A stretch of 64,000 nt of DNA from an uncultured Pelagibacteraceae bacterium (GCA_902604005.1 CACKXH010000003.1:26178-90177), one strand, 5' to 3'; positions 37,078 to 46,986 are shown, counted from the stretch's first letter. Program-made: numbers and translations. The notes: generated from the letters alone by a model not told the origin.

Positions 37078-37861
37078 AAATGTTCTTGATAAAATAATTA
37101 AAAAGAAGAGTGAAAAAATAGAAAATTTAAAAAAAACTATTTCACTAGACTCATTAAATGAATTAATAGGTAAAAACAAATTATTTACTAATTTTAAAGA
37201 CAAAATTGAAAATAACATTAAAGAGAAAAAATTTTCAATTATTGCTGAAATTAAAAAAGCTAGTCCTTCAGCAGGAGTAATTATTAGAGATTATAATCCC
37301 GTTGAAATAGCCAAAACATATAATTCTAATAAAGCAACTTGTTTATCAGTACTTACTGAAGAAGATTTTTTTTTAGGAAACCTTACACATATCAGCAAGA
37401 TTAAACAAAAAGTTAACTTACCAATTCTTTGTAAAGACTTTTTTGTAGATAAATTTCAGATACCCCTAGCAAAAAGTTACGGAGCTGATGCAATATTAAT
37501 TATATTAGCTGGAGTTAGTGAAAGTCTTGCAAATGATTTGTATGAAGAGGCATTGAGATTAAATATGTCTGTTATTATTGAGGTTCACACTGTTGAGGAG
37601 GCTAAGCAAGCTCTAAAATTTAAAAATGCTTTGATTGGGATAAATAATAGGAATCTAAAAACTTTAAAAACTGACATAAATACAACTTTTGATATTCATG
37701 ATGTATTGGTTAATCACCCTGGTCCATTAATTTCTGAAAGTGGAATTAAAACAAAAGAAGAACTTTTAGATCTCTCAAACAAAACCTCTATTAAAACTTT
37801 TTTAATTGGTGAATCACTTTTGAAAGATTTAGATAATAATTCTATTTTTTCCGTTCTTTAA
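37070..37861 (+). CDS. trpC: Indole-3-glycerol phosphate synthase
   Basis: A 263-residue barrel closing the indole ring. Visible: IAEIKKASPSAGVI near 58, LSVLTEEDFFLG near 92, LCKDFFVDKFQI near 118, IGINNRNLKTLKTD near 190 and SESGIKTKEEL near 222. Last gene of trpEGDC; trpF, trpB and trpA are not in this window. Confidence 0.95.
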   Translation: MPENVLDKIIKKKSEKIENLKKTISLDSLNELIGKNKLFTNFKDKIENNIKEKKFSIIAEIKKASPSAGVIIRDYNPVEIAKTYNSNKATCLSVLTEEDFFLGNLTHISKIKQKVNLPILCKDFFVDKFQIPLAKSYGADAILIILAGVSESLANDLYEEALRLNMSVIIEVHTVEEAKQALKFKNALIGINNRNLKTLKTDINTTFDIHDVLVNHPGPLISESGIKTKEELLDLSNKTSIKTFLIGESLLKDLDNNSIFSVL

Positions 37862-37893
37862 TAAAATAATCCTCTATTTTATTAGCTTTTTTT
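37860..37893 (+). terminator. Weak AT-rich hairpin after trpC
   Basis: AATAAAAT (37860-37867) pairs with ATTTTATT (37876-37883) around an 8-base loop, then AGC and a T7 run (37887-37893). The stem has no G or C, so termination would be inefficient and the match may be chance. Confidence 0.35.
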
Positions 37894-37911
37894 ACTATTG
37901 TGAATTGAAGA

Positions 37912-37926
37912 GAACTTTTATAGAAC
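37912..37926 (+). promoter_or_regulatory. LexA-binding SOS box before lexA
   Basis: GAAC (37912-37915), seven bases, GAAC (37923-37926): the reverse complement of the alphaproteobacterial SOS box GTTC-N7-GTTC. It lies 25-39 bases before the lexA ATG, the place expected for autorepression. A further TGTTCT half-site at 37944-37949 forms an inverted pair with AGAACA at 37922-37927. Confidence 0.8.
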
Positions 37927-37950
37927 AGAATTTGTACGATATTTGTTCTT

Positions 37951-38628
37951 ATGCTAACAAAAAAACAAAAAAACCTGCTTTTATTTATCAACAAGAAGTT
38001 GAGAAGCTCTGGTGTATCCCCTTCTTATGAGGAAATGAAACAATCACTAAACTTAAAATCTAAGTCAGGTATACATAGATTAATTAGTGCATTAGAAGAA
38101 AGAGGATTTATTAAAAGACTAGCTCATAAAGCTAGAGCGTTAGAAGTAATTAAATTGCCAGAAACAGCTTCGGCAAATGATATTTACAACAGTTTTTCTC
38201 CTAGTGTTATCAAAGGTGGTTTAGACTCAGAAAAACCTATGTCTGATGATGTAGAAGTGCCTGTTTTAGGAAAAATAGCTGCGGGAACACCTGTAGAAGC
38301 TATTCAAAATGAAGTTTCAAGAATTCCATTACCAAGTAATTTAGAAAAAAATGGTGATTATTTTGGTCTTAAAGTCCAGGGAGACTCAATGATTGAAGCT
38401 GGAATTAACGAAGGAGATACTGTTATTATCAAAAGAACTAATACAGCTGATAATGGAAAAATAGTTGTTGCATTAATTGATGAGCATGAAGCTATGCTTA
38501 AGAGAATTAGAAAAAAAGGTAAAGTTGTAGCACTTGAAAGTGCAAATAAAAACTATGAAACTAAAATTTTTGGCCCAGATAGAGTTAAAGTACAGGGCGT
38601 GTTAGTATCTTTATATAGAAACTTCTAG
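37951..38628 (+). CDS. lexA: SOS repressor LexA
   Basis: A 225-residue repressor and self-cleaving peptidase. Residues 1-70 are the LexA winged helix (KQKNLLLFINKKL, SPSYEEMKQSLNLKS). The cleavage bond is Ala111-Gly112 in KIAAGTP; the catalytic dyad is Ser146 (GDSM) and Lys184 (AMLKR). Length is normal for alphaproteobacteria, with a longer hinge (about 70-100). An SOS box lies directly upstream. No clear Shine-Dalgarno precedes the ATG. Confidence 0.95.
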   Translation: MLTKKQKNLLLFINKKLRSSGVSPSYEEMKQSLNLKSKSGIHRLISALEERGFIKRLAHKARALEVIKLPETASANDIYNSFSPSVIKGGLDSEKPMSDDVEVPVLGKIAAGTPVEAIQNEVSRIPLPSNLEKNGDYFGLKVQGDSMIEAGINEGDTVIIKRTNTADNGKIVVALIDEHEAMLKRIRKKGKVVALESANKNYETKIFGPDRVKVQGVLVSLYRNF

Positions 38629-38650
38629 TAAAATAGTCTAAACATTTTTA

Positions 38651-40051
38651 ATGAAAAAAGTAGCAACAAGATTTGCTCCATCTCCTACTGGCCCTTTACA
38701 TATAGGAGGTGTGAGAACAGCTTTATTTAACTGGTTATATTCTAAAAACCAAAAAGGTAATTTTTATCTAAGAGTAGAAGATACTGATAAAGAAAGGTCA
38801 AAAGACGAATATAAAGATCAAATAGTAAAATCTCTTAAATGGATTGGTATTAACTATGATGGAGAAGAATATATACAGTCGAAAAAAATTGAAGATCACA
38901 TAAAGATTGCGAATGAATTACTTAAAAATGGTCATGCGTATAAATGTTATTGTTCAAGTGAAGAAATAGAAGAGCAAAAAAAAAGAGCAAGACAAAAAAA
39001 AATTCCTTACATCTATGATAGAAAGTGGAGAGACAAAAAAGAAACTGATGCTCCAAAAGATATCAAACCAGTAATTCGATTTAAAAGTAAAATAGACGGA
39101 ACATCTGTATTAAAAGATTTAGTACAAGGTGATGTTGAAATAGATAATAATACTATTGAAGATTTTATTATTTTAAGAAATGATAGCACACCAACATACA
39201 ACTTATCAGCATCAGTTGATGATCATCAAATGAATATGACGCACATTATTAGAGGTGATGACCATAAAATAAATACTTTTAAACAAATACAAATTTATCA
39301 AGCCATGAAATGGGATTTGCCTTCATTTGCTCACATACCTTTGATTCACACGATTGAAGGAAAGAAATTATCAAAGAGAGATAAGGCATCTACTTTAGAT
39401 GATTACTCTAAAATTGGTATCATGCCAGATGCTCTAAGAAATTATCTTCTAAGATTAGGATGGTCTTATAAAGATAAGGAAATATTCACTCTAGATGAAA
39501 GTATTAAACATTTTAATCTAGAAGGAATTGGTAAATCACCTTCAAAACTAGATATGAGTAGAATTTTATCAATGAATGAGCACTATATTAAGAATATTGA
39601 CGAAAATGATTTATTTGATCAACTAACCGAATATTGCAAATCATATAAAAGTGAAATTAAATCAGATAAGAAAGATAAGATTAAAAAATCCCTAATTTTC
39701 CTGAAAAATAAAGCTAAAACCTTGGAAGATATATTTAATAATGGTCAATATATAATGGTAGATGAGGTTAATTTTAATCAAGATGATATTAAGTTAATTG
39801 ATGATAAGGCGAAAAAGGTCATTTCCGATTTCAGTACTCAATTTAGCAGTGTTGATAAACTAAACAAAGAGACATTAGAGCCAATAGTAAACGAATTGAT
39901 TGAATCAAACGATACTAATTTTAAAGGAGTTGGGCAGCCTTTAAGAATAGCTTTAACAGGATCAAAATTTGGACCGGGAATATATGATATAATTATTTCT
40001 CTTGGAAAAGAGGAAGTAACAAAAAGATTAACCAATAAGAAACTTAGTTAG
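38651..40051 (+). CDS. gltX: Glutamyl-tRNA synthetase
   Basis: A 466-residue class I synthetase charging tRNA-Glu. The HIGH-type motif is in FAPSPTGPLHIGGVRTALFN (8-27), KLSKR is in GKKLSKRDKAS near 237, and LRVEDTDKERS near 40 is typical. Its last 24 bases overlap the lpxB 3' end tail to tail. In many relatives gltA follows gltX; here it does not. Confidence 0.94.
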   Translation: MKKVATRFAPSPTGPLHIGGVRTALFNWLYSKNQKGNFYLRVEDTDKERSKDEYKDQIVKSLKWIGINYDGEEYIQSKKIEDHIKIANELLKNGHAYKCYCSSEEIEEQKKRARQKKIPYIYDRKWRDKKETDAPKDIKPVIRFKSKIDGTSVLKDLVQGDVEIDNNTIEDFIILRNDSTPTYNLSASVDDHQMNMTHIIRGDDHKINTFKQIQIYQAMKWDLPSFAHIPLIHTIEGKKLSKRDKASTLDDYSKIGIMPDALRNYLLRLGWSYKDKEIFTLDESIKHFNLEGIGKSPSKLDMSRILSMNEHYIKNIDENDLFDQLTEYCKSYKSEIKSDKKDKIKKSLIFLKNKAKTLEDIFNNGQYIMVDEVNFNQDDIKLIDDKAKKVISDFSTQFSSVDKLNKETLEPIVNELIESNDTNFKGVGQPLRIALTGSKFGPGIYDIIISLGKEEVTKRLTNKKLS

Positions 40052-41164
40052 TACTGTGGAAGCTTCATTTGAAGATGAGGTTTTTGATCTGATTTTAGTT
40101 AAAGTTTGCTCACATTCATTAATTTGCTTTTTTATCAATTCAGGATTTTTTAATAAATAAACTACTGAATTGAAAATTTCTTTAGAATTACACTCCTTCT
40201 GGATTAATTCAGGAATTATTTCTCTGTTATTAATAATATTAATGATGTTTGCAAATTTTATTTTAACCAACATTTTTACAATAAAAAAATTCAAAAAATT
40301 CATTTTATAGATAATTATAGAGGGAACTTTTGCATTACAAATTTCTAGAGAAACTGTTCCAGATTTTGAAACAGCGAAAATAGATTTATTTAATATTTGT
40401 TCTTTTATATTTTCATCAGAAATAACCTGAACATTTGATAAATTTTTATTATTTATTTTCTCCCTTATTAAATTTTTATTTTCATCAGTTGCATGAAATA
40501 CAAAAAAGAAATTATCAAATTTTTTATTCATCATATTTATAAAATTAATCAAAATGGGTAAAAGTAAATTTACCTCTGATGATCTACTGCCACAAAAAAG
40601 AGAAATGATTTTTTTATCACTTGATATGATACTAGATAGATCTATTTTATTTTTTGCTTCTTGTTCTAATAATGGATGACCAACGAAAGTATTTGGAATA
40701 TTTTCTTTATCGAAATATTTTTTTTCAAAATCAAATAACAATAAAATATGATCTAAAAACTTTTTAAACTTTTTCACTCTACCCTCTCTCCATACCCAAA
40801 CTTGAGGAGCCACATAATGTATTGTTTTAATTTTAGGATTAATACTTTTTACTTTTTCAGCAACTCTTAAAGTAAAATCAGGGCTATCTACACTAAATAG
40901 AATATCAGGATTAAATTCTATTATCTTTTCAACTGTTTCGTTAATTTTATTTCTGATTTTAAATAAATTGAAAATGACACTTGTAAAACCTATGTAAGTT
41001 ATTTCTTTAAGATCAAATATCGATTTAATTCCAAGTGAATTTAAATGAGAACCCCCAACACTTAAATATTCTATATTAGAATGATCTTGTTTAAGTTTAG
41101 TAATTACAGTTGATGCTAATTTATCTCCTGAAGGTTCACCAGTTAAAATAAATATTTTTTTCAT
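40028..41164 (-). CDS. lpxB: Lipid-A-disaccharide synthase
   Basis: A 378-residue glycosyltransferase joining lipid X and UDP-diacylglucosamine into the lipid A disaccharide. Visible: ILTGEPSGDKLAS near 5, IYRVDSPDFTL-like FSVDSPDFTLRVAEK near 90, HYVAPQVWVWREGRVKK near 116, FVGHPLLEQ near 160 and SGTVSLEI near 266. Overlaps lpxI by 4 bases. End of the lpx run. Confidence 0.93.
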   Translation of the reverse strand: MKKIFILTGEPSGDKLASTVITKLKQDHSNIEYLSVGGSHLNSLGIKSIFDLKEITYIGFTSVIFNLFKIRNKINETVEKIIEFNPDILFSVDSPDFTLRVAEKVKSINPKIKTIHYVAPQVWVWREGRVKKFKKFLDHILLLFDFEKKYFDKENIPNTFVGHPLLEQEAKNKIDLSSIISSDKKIISLFCGSRSSEVNLLLPILINFINMMNKKFDNFFFVFHATDENKNLIREKINNKNLSNVQVISDENIKEQILNKSIFAVSKSGTVSLEICNAKVPSIIIYKMNFLNFFIVKMLVKIKFANIINIINNREIIPELIQKECNSKEIFNSVVYLLKNPELIKKQINECEQTLTKIRSKTSSSNEASTVLTKFLIG

Positions 41165-41955
41165 TTTATTGTAATGAACATTCTATTTTTATTAGCAAAA
41201 TTAATACATTTACTTTTATCTAAGAAAACATGTTGTTTACTTTTTACAACAACACCTTTTAATCCAGCAGTGTTAGTTTGTTTGATTGTTTTAAATCCAA
41301 TCGTTGGGAGATCCACTCTCAAATCTTGTTTTTTTTTTGGATATTTAACTAAAACCCCATGATTTCTAAATTTTTTGCTTTTGCTTTTTTCAAGCATTTT
41401 TTTAGTTCCACCTTTGCCCTCTATAGAAACAACTTTTTTATTTCTAACTACAACTCCTTGGCTAAAATTATATTCTCTTAAACTATTTAAAGTTTTAATT
41501 GCTTTTTTAATATCTAATTGGTCTTGTTTGTTTGGTTTAAATTTTGAATAATTGCCTTTTTTTAATGAAAGTTCAGGATTAAATTTAAGTGAATTTTCAG
41601 TTTTGATCTTGTTTTGGCCCAATATCTTAATGATTTCTTTAAGTATAGCTGCATCTCCAAGTTTAGATGCTTTGATAATTCTAGGAATATAATAAATACC
41701 TTTAAAGTCTAATTTCAGTTTCGAAAAGTTTGGTTTATTTACCTTTCCAGCAAATAAGACTTTTTTACAATTATTTTCCTTAAGAATGTTAATGATTTTA
41801 CCAAATTGACCTATAGAAACTGAATAAGATTTTCTATCTTTTTTAAATTTCTTTGATTTTGACAAATCAATTATCAAGTATTTTATTTTTCTTTTTTTGA
41901 CAGTTTTAAGAATTTCCTTTGGAAAATCAGTGTCACCAAAAATTAATCCTATCAT
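41161..41955 (-). CDS. lpxI: UDP-2,3-diacylglucosamine pyrophosphatase LpxI
   Basis: A 264-residue protein of the LpxI (DUF1009) family, the alphaproteobacterial replacement for LpxH, cleaving UDP-diacylglucosamine to lipid X. The C-terminal catalytic part shows SIEGKGGTKKML near 175, LVKYPKKKQDLRVDLPTIGFKT (split, about 200-221) and NTAGLKGVVVKS near 226. It sits between lpxA and lpxB, as expected. The N-terminal part is more divergent. Confidence 0.9.
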   Translation of the reverse strand: MIGLIFGDTDFPKEILKTVKKRKIKYLIIDLSKSKKFKKDRKSYSVSIGQFGKIINILKENNCKKVLFAGKVNKPNFSKLKLDFKGIYYIPRIIKASKLGDAAILKEIIKILGQNKIKTENSLKFNPELSLKKGNYSKFKPNKQDQLDIKKAIKTLNSLREYNFSQGVVVRNKKVVSIEGKGGTKKMLEKSKSKKFRNHGVLVKYPKKKQDLRVDLPTIGFKTIKQTNTAGLKGVVVKSKQHVFLDKSKCINFANKNRMFITIK

Positions 41956-41956
41956 T

Positions 41957-42733
41957 TTACGAAAATGGTGTGCAAATAGATCTTTTTTTATCTTTTGTTA
42001 TAAAATCAATTACATTCTTAACTAATGGATTTTCTTGAAAAGAACCATTCAATTTACTTATATTTTCATTGATATTCTTTGTGGCAAAAATCTCCTTATA
42101 AGCTTCACTTAAACCTAATATGTCTTTATTTTCAAACTTTGCTCTTCTTAAGCCTATTAAGTTTAATCCTTGTAATGAATTTCTATTTCCCGTTGACAAT
42201 CCATAAGGTATTACGTCATGCAGTACACCTGTCATCCCACCAATCATTGCCATTTTTCCAATTCTTGTGAATTGTTGAACTGCAGAATTACCTCCTATAA
42301 CAACGTCATCTTCAATGATTGCATGGCCACCTAAAGGTACATTGTTTGCAATAATTACATTATTTCCCACCTGACAATCATGAGCAATATGCGATGAAAT
42401 CATAAATAAACAATTATTTCCAATAACTGTTTTACCTCCACCGCCAACTGTTCCCGGATTTATTGTAACGTATTCTCTGATTTTATTATTATCTCCAATA
42501 ACTAGATTAGTTGGCTCTCCAGCATATTTTAAATCTTGTGGGTCATTAATAGAAACAAAGGGGTATATCTTATTCCCCTTACCAATTTTAACATTTCCAG
42601 AAATATTTACATGTGATTGGATAACTGTGTTTTTCCCAATCTCAACATTAGGGCCTATTACACAATAAGGACCTACTTGAACATTTTTATCTATTTTTGC
42701 TTTTGAATCTATGATTGCAGTTTTATCTATCAT
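41957..42733 (-). CDS. lpxA: UDP-N-acetylglucosamine acyltransferase
   Basis: A 258-residue left-handed beta-helix acyltransferase, first step of lipid A synthesis. Hexapeptide repeats run from about 2 to 185; HDCQVGNNVIIANNVPLGGH near 117-136 carries the catalytic His, and GLNLIGLRRAKF near 190 starts the helical C-terminus. Overlaps lpxD by 4 bases. Confidence 0.95.
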   Translation of the reverse strand: MIDKTAIIDSKAKIDKNVQVGPYCVIGPNVEIGKNTVIQSHVNISGNVKIGKGNKIYPFVSINDPQDLKYAGEPTNLVIGDNNKIREYVTINPGTVGGGGKTVIGNNCLFMISSHIAHDCQVGNNVIIANNVPLGGHAIIEDDVVIGGNSAVQQFTRIGKMAMIGGMTGVLHDVIPYGLSTGNRNSLQGLNLIGLRRAKFENKDILGLSEAYKEIFATKNINENISKLNGSFQENPLVKNVIDFITKDKKRSICTPFS

Positions 42734-43710
42734 CTATTGTTTTTTATAAATTCTCTTAAATTTTTTGCAGGGTATCCCATAACTTTTGTATTATCAGGTA
42801 TATCATTGATTACACCGCTCCCACCTCCAATTTGGACATTGTTTCCAACTTTTAAATGACCTGAAACACCAGCCTGTCCACCAATCATAACATTATCACC
42901 TAAAGTGGAGCTTCCAGCAAAACCAACTTGACCTGCAATAATACAATTGTCTCCAATCTTGTTATTGTGAGCGATATGAACTTGATTATCTAAATATGTA
43001 TTTTTACCAATTATTGTATTTGATAAAGAACCTCTATCTATTGTAGAACCACATCCTATTTCACAATTTTCATTTATTATAACAATTCCAATATGAGGAT
43101 ATCTTATATTTTTCTCATTATTAGGAAAAAAGCCAAAACCTTTTTTACCAATAACACACCCATCTAAAATATTTACGTTATCTTTGATAATTGAATTTCT
43201 AATAATAACATTTGATCCAATTGAACAATTTGAGCCAATATTAACATTTTTTTCAATAATAGTATTATGACCAACTAAACAATTTTTTCCTATTTTAACA
43301 TTTTTACCTATCAAAACATTTTTCCCATATTTAACTTTTTTCTTTAAAGAAGTTTTAGAGATATCTTTTACGGTATGATCAAAATCATCTACAATTGAAT
43401 TTGGATAAAATTCTTTAGTGATCTTAGCAATAGACAATAAGACATTATCAACAATTATTTTTTTACATGATTTAGGTAAAAATTGAGAAAGACTATCTAC
43501 AGTTACACAAAATGACGCTTTAGTTTTACTAGCTAATAATGAATATTTTTTTGAATGAAAAAAAGTTAAATCTTTATTAGTTGCAGTGACTAAGTCTGTA
43601 ACATTATAAATTTTATCTTTTTTAAAATTTTCTTTATTTTCAATTTCTGCATTCTTAAGTAATTTTTGAACTTCGAAAGGCCCAGAATATTTATAAAAAG
43701 GATTAATCAC
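42730..43710 (-). CDS. lpxD: UDP-3-O-acylglucosamine N-acyltransferase
   Basis: A 326-residue acyltransferase adding the N-linked chain in lipid A synthesis. An N-terminal uridine-binding domain (about 20-100) is followed by hexapeptide repeats (about 115-300), with the catalytic His in VHIAHNNKIGDNCIIAGQVG near 246 and the conserved GKKGFGF near 190. 53 bases separate it from fabZ. Confidence 0.93.
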   Translation of the reverse strand: MINPFYKYSGPFEVQKLLKNAEIENKENFKKDKIYNVTDLVTATNKDLTFFHSKKYSLLASKTKASFCVTVDSLSQFLPKSCKKIIVDNVLLSIAKITKEFYPNSIVDDFDHTVKDISKTSLKKKVKYGKNVLIGKNVKIGKNCLVGHNTIIEKNVNIGSNCSIGSNVIIRNSIIKDNVNILDGCVIGKKGFGFFPNNEKNIRYPHIGIVIINENCEIGCGSTIDRGSLSNTIIGKNTYLDNQVHIAHNNKIGDNCIIAGQVGFAGSSTLGDNVMIGGQAGVSGHLKVGNNVQIGGGSGVINDIPDNTKVMGYPAKNLREFIKNNR

Positions 43711-43763
43711 ACAATCCTAATATCAAATAATTCGTCAATTAAAGTATCAAGAAATATTACTAA

Positions 43764-44219
43764 TTATTTTCTATCAACAATTGTGGCAGACCATTGTGCG
43801 TCAGCCATTTTTTTTCCTTCTACAAAAGCTTCTCCTTTATATTTCCACACTCTTCCATGAGATCTAATAGCTTCTATTTTTAATTCTAATCTACAATCGG
43901 GGACAACAGGATTTCTAAATCTTGCTTTTTCAACACTCATTAAAAAAACAAGTTTATTTTCATAAGTTTCTTTATCAATTCCATGTGCGGTCAATGCTGC
44001 TGCAGCCTGGCCAAATGCTTCAACAATTAAGACTCCTGGCATGACTGGTTGATCAGGAAAGTGTCCTTGTACATAAAAACCGTCCTTTTTAACATTCATT
44101 ATAGCTGTAGCTGAATGCAATTTTTTAATATCAACTAACTCATCAATTAACAGCATTGGTTCTCTATGAGGTAATAAATTAATTATGTCTTTTTTGGATA
44201 AATTGTTACTTTCACTCAT
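43764..44219 (-). CDS. fabZ: 3-hydroxyacyl-ACP dehydratase FabZ
   Basis: A 151-residue hot-dog-fold dehydratase of fatty-acid elongation. LLPHREPMLLID (15-26) and the catalytic GHFPDQPVMPGVLIVEAFGQ (about 52-71, His and Glu) are canonical. Lies within the lpx run, linking fatty acid and lipid A supply. Confidence 0.95.
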   Translation of the reverse strand: MSESNNLSKKDIINLLPHREPMLLIDELVDIKKLHSATAIMNVKKDGFYVQGHFPDQPVMPGVLIVEAFGQAAAALTAHGIDKETYENKLVFLMSVEKARFRNPVVPDCRLELKIEAIRSHGRVWKYKGEAFVEGKKMADAQWSATIVDRK

Positions 44220-44224
44220 AATAT

Positions 44225-44743
44225 TTAATTTTTTAAACTCTTAACTTCTTTGTTAAAAATATCAATAATTTGATCAGTAATATCTAAAGTTGATTTACCT
44301 ATTACTATATTTTTTTTTTGAATTATAAGTGAAATTGAGTTTTCATTAGCATAATCAGATAAAATAGAATTTAAGCTTATCACCATTGAGTTTGTTTGTT
44401 TTAACCTTTGGTCAGTAAATTTTTTATTTATTGATCTTCTTTCATCTTTAAAATCTTCTATTTCTTTTTTAAGTTTTGTAATTTTTTCATTTAATTCTTC
44501 CTGGGATAGAATATTTTTTTGTTTTAAAATATCATTTTCTTTATTTTTCAATACTTCTTCTTTTTTTCTAAGTTTACTATCTTCTTTTTTTATTTCATTT
44601 GTAATTTTTTTATTGAGTTTTTTTCCTAGTTCAGATTGATATATAACTTTATCAATATCTATAAAAACAATTTTTTCTTCTGAAAAGATTGGACCAGTTA
44701 TAATAATGAAAAATAAAATAACAGAATATATTAGTTTAAACAT
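44225..44743 (-). CDS. skp: OmpH/Skp-family periplasmic chaperone
   Basis: A 172-residue protein with a signal peptide (about 1-21) and a long Lys/Glu-rich coiled coil (about 45-110), the tentacle region of Skp. The final segment returns to the body fold (NSISLIIQKKNIVI). Its place next to bamA supports a role in guarding outer-membrane proteins on their way to the Bam complex. Confidence 0.87.
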   Translation of the reverse strand: MFKLIYSVILFFIIITGPIFSEEKIVFIDIDKVIYQSELGKKLNKKITNEIKKEDSKLRKKEEVLKNKENDILKQKNILSQEELNEKITKLKKEIEDFKDERRSINKKFTDQRLKQTNSMVISLNSILSDYANENSISLIIQKKNIVIGKSTLDITDQIIDIFNKEVKSLKN

Positions 44744-44745
44744 AA

Positions 44746-46983
44746 CTAAAATGTTGTGCCAAGATTAAATTGAAAACTTTCTGTTTTATCAGTAGATGCT
44801 TTTGATATGTCTTGGGCTAGAGAAAAATTTAATGGTCCAATAGGTGTAAACCAATCAACAACGATACCTGTGGAAGATCTTATTTTATTAGATTCATCAA
44901 TAGAGTCTGAATAATCTACTCCCCATAAATTAGCTGCATCTAAAAAATACCTTACATCAACATTTTGCAGTGTTGGAAATAACATTGGCAGGGTTGTGTC
45001 AAAATTCACTGCTGTTGCGTAATTACCTCCAATATAATCATTTCCATCTATTGGTCCTATATTTCGTGTTTTAAATCCTTTAAGTTTATTGTTAGGTATG
45101 TAAAATCTATTGGTTATTCGCACATCCTCATCGTTAAGAGACTGAACCATTCTTCCATAAAAATTAAAACTTGTAATCATTTCATTAGGTAGTTTATGCC
45201 ATGTCTTAAAATCATAAGAATTTCCAAAAGCATATTCATCAGAATAAATTGGAATCGATTGACTAAAATAGCTTCTAAAACCATCGGTGGTTTGAAATTT
45301 TTGATTTCTCATATCATAATCTAATCCATATGAAAATTTACTTTCAATATAATCACCTGATTGTTTTTTTAAATTTGCACTTGCTTTAGAACTAGTTGAT
45401 AAATCTTCATAATAATTTGAAATTTTAGGAGTAAAATAAACATTTTCAAATTGTTCAAAACCTGTACCAAAAGAAAATCCAGTCTTATTGGTTTTATATC
45501 CATTATCAGTAAGCTTATCTATACTTGTACTTTCTAATGAAGTAGATAAAGATTTATTTGAATAATTCCAATTAGGATTAGTTACACTAAAATTTCCTGT
45601 AATAGAGTCTTCTGTCAATCTTAATGCCGTACCTAACGTAATCCCCTTACCAAGAAAATTATTTTCGGATATAGAAAAACCAACTGTACCACCTTCTGTT
45701 CCAGCTCCAGCTCCAATTGTAATCTCACCTGTAGGTTTTTCCTCAACATTTATATTGATAATTTTTGTAGAAATATCATCACCTTCTTTAACTTCTTTAC
45801 TAACATTTTTAAATAATCTAGTTGATTTTAAGTTATTTATAGATTTTGCACTTAGAAGTTCATTGTAAGGGTCACCTTCATCTATTTCTAATTGATTTCT
45901 AATTACACTTTCATGGGTAATATTATTTCCAAAAATGTTTATTCGTTGTATATAAAATTTTTCACTTTCACTTATATTAAATACTAAATCTAATTTATTT
46001 TGATCTATTTTTGTAATAGTGAAATCTGCATTAATAAAGTCATATTCTCTAGATAGAGAAACCTTATCAATTTCATCTATCACTTTTGTAATTTTATTTA
46101 ATGAATATCTTTTTTTATTAAGCTTATTCATTTGTTTTTTTACTGCAGTAAAATTTTCCTCATTATAATCAATAGGCAATTTAAGCTTAGTAGAATTTAT
46201 ATAATAAAGTTCTCCAGCATCTATCTTGTAGGTAAGTTTAAAAGACTCATTATCAACAAATTTTACGGTCGCTGATTCAATCACAACATCATAGTATCCT
46301 TTATCTAAATAATAGTTTTGTAAAAGTCTTTTGTCACGCTCAATAGCACCTTCATTTATATATTTATTATTTGAAATAAATTTCCAAAATTTAGACTCTT
46401 CAGAAACTATTACACTTCTTAATGTTCTATCTTTAATTTTTTTATCACCAATAAATTCTAATTTAGCAATTTTAGATTTTTTACCTAAATCAATATTAAA
46501 AACTAAATCAACCGTATCATTATTATTTTCAATAATTTTTGAACTAACAGATGACATATAATATCCTAAAAAATCTAGAGATGTGCTAATTCTAGATTGA
46601 TCAATCTTAACTTTTTCTATCAAAAAAGGAGCTTTATCTTTTGAAAAAAGATTTTTTAAAATAGCCTTTTGAATTCTCTGAGATTTGACACCTTCGATAA
46701 TTACACTTTGAATAATCTTATTTTCTACAACACTTATTGATAGTGTATTGTCATCAATACTAAGTGAAATATCTTTAAAAAAATTGGTCTCATATAAATT
46801 TTTTATAATTTCATTTAATTCATCTTGACTATAATTTTTACCTAACTCAATTTTTCCATAGGTAATAATTGTTCCTTTAGATATTCTATTATTATTTTCA
46901 ATTCTTAATTCATTAATAACTACAGCATTAGAATTAGTAATAAAAAAACAAATAAATGTAAGTAATAAAAAAAATTTTTTCAT
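44746..46983 (-). CDS. bamA: Outer membrane assembly factor BamA
   Basis: A 745-residue Omp85 protein with a signal peptide (1-20), five POTRA units (about 22-395; e.g. YSQDELNEIIKNLYETNFFKDI near 55-76) and a C-terminal 16-strand barrel (about 420-745). The barrel contains GAGTEGGTVGFSISENNFLGKG (within about 418-440) and ends in FQFNLGTTF with the terminal aromatic. It inserts beta-barrel proteins. It lies directly after dxr; the usual intervening rseP is missing. Confidence 0.94.
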   Translation of the reverse strand: MKKFFLLLTFICFFITNSNAVVINELRIENNNRISKGTIITYGKIELGKNYSQDELNEIIKNLYETNFFKDISLSIDDNTLSISVVENKIIQSVIIEGVKSQRIQKAILKNLFSKDKAPFLIEKVKIDQSRISTSLDFLGYYMSSVSSKIIENNNDTVDLVFNIDLGKKSKIAKLEFIGDKKIKDRTLRSVIVSEESKFWKFISNNKYINEGAIERDKRLLQNYYLDKGYYDVVIESATVKFVDNESFKLTYKIDAGELYYINSTKLKLPIDYNEENFTAVKKQMNKLNKKRYSLNKITKVIDEIDKVSLSREYDFINADFTITKIDQNKLDLVFNISESEKFYIQRINIFGNNITHESVIRNQLEIDEGDPYNELLSAKSINNLKSTRLFKNVSKEVKEGDDISTKIININVEEKPTGEITIGAGAGTEGGTVGFSISENNFLGKGITLGTALRLTEDSITGNFSVTNPNWNYSNKSLSTSLESTSIDKLTDNGYKTNKTGFSFGTGFEQFENVYFTPKISNYYEDLSTSSKASANLKKQSGDYIESKFSYGLDYDMRNQKFQTTDGFRSYFSQSIPIYSDEYAFGNSYDFKTWHKLPNEMITSFNFYGRMVQSLNDEDVRITNRFYIPNNKLKGFKTRNIGPIDGNDYIGGNYATAVNFDTTLPMLFPTLQNVDVRYFLDAANLWGVDYSDSIDESNKIRSSTGIVVDWFTPIGPLNFSLAQDISKASTDKTESFQFNLGTTF

Positions 46984-46986
46984 AAA

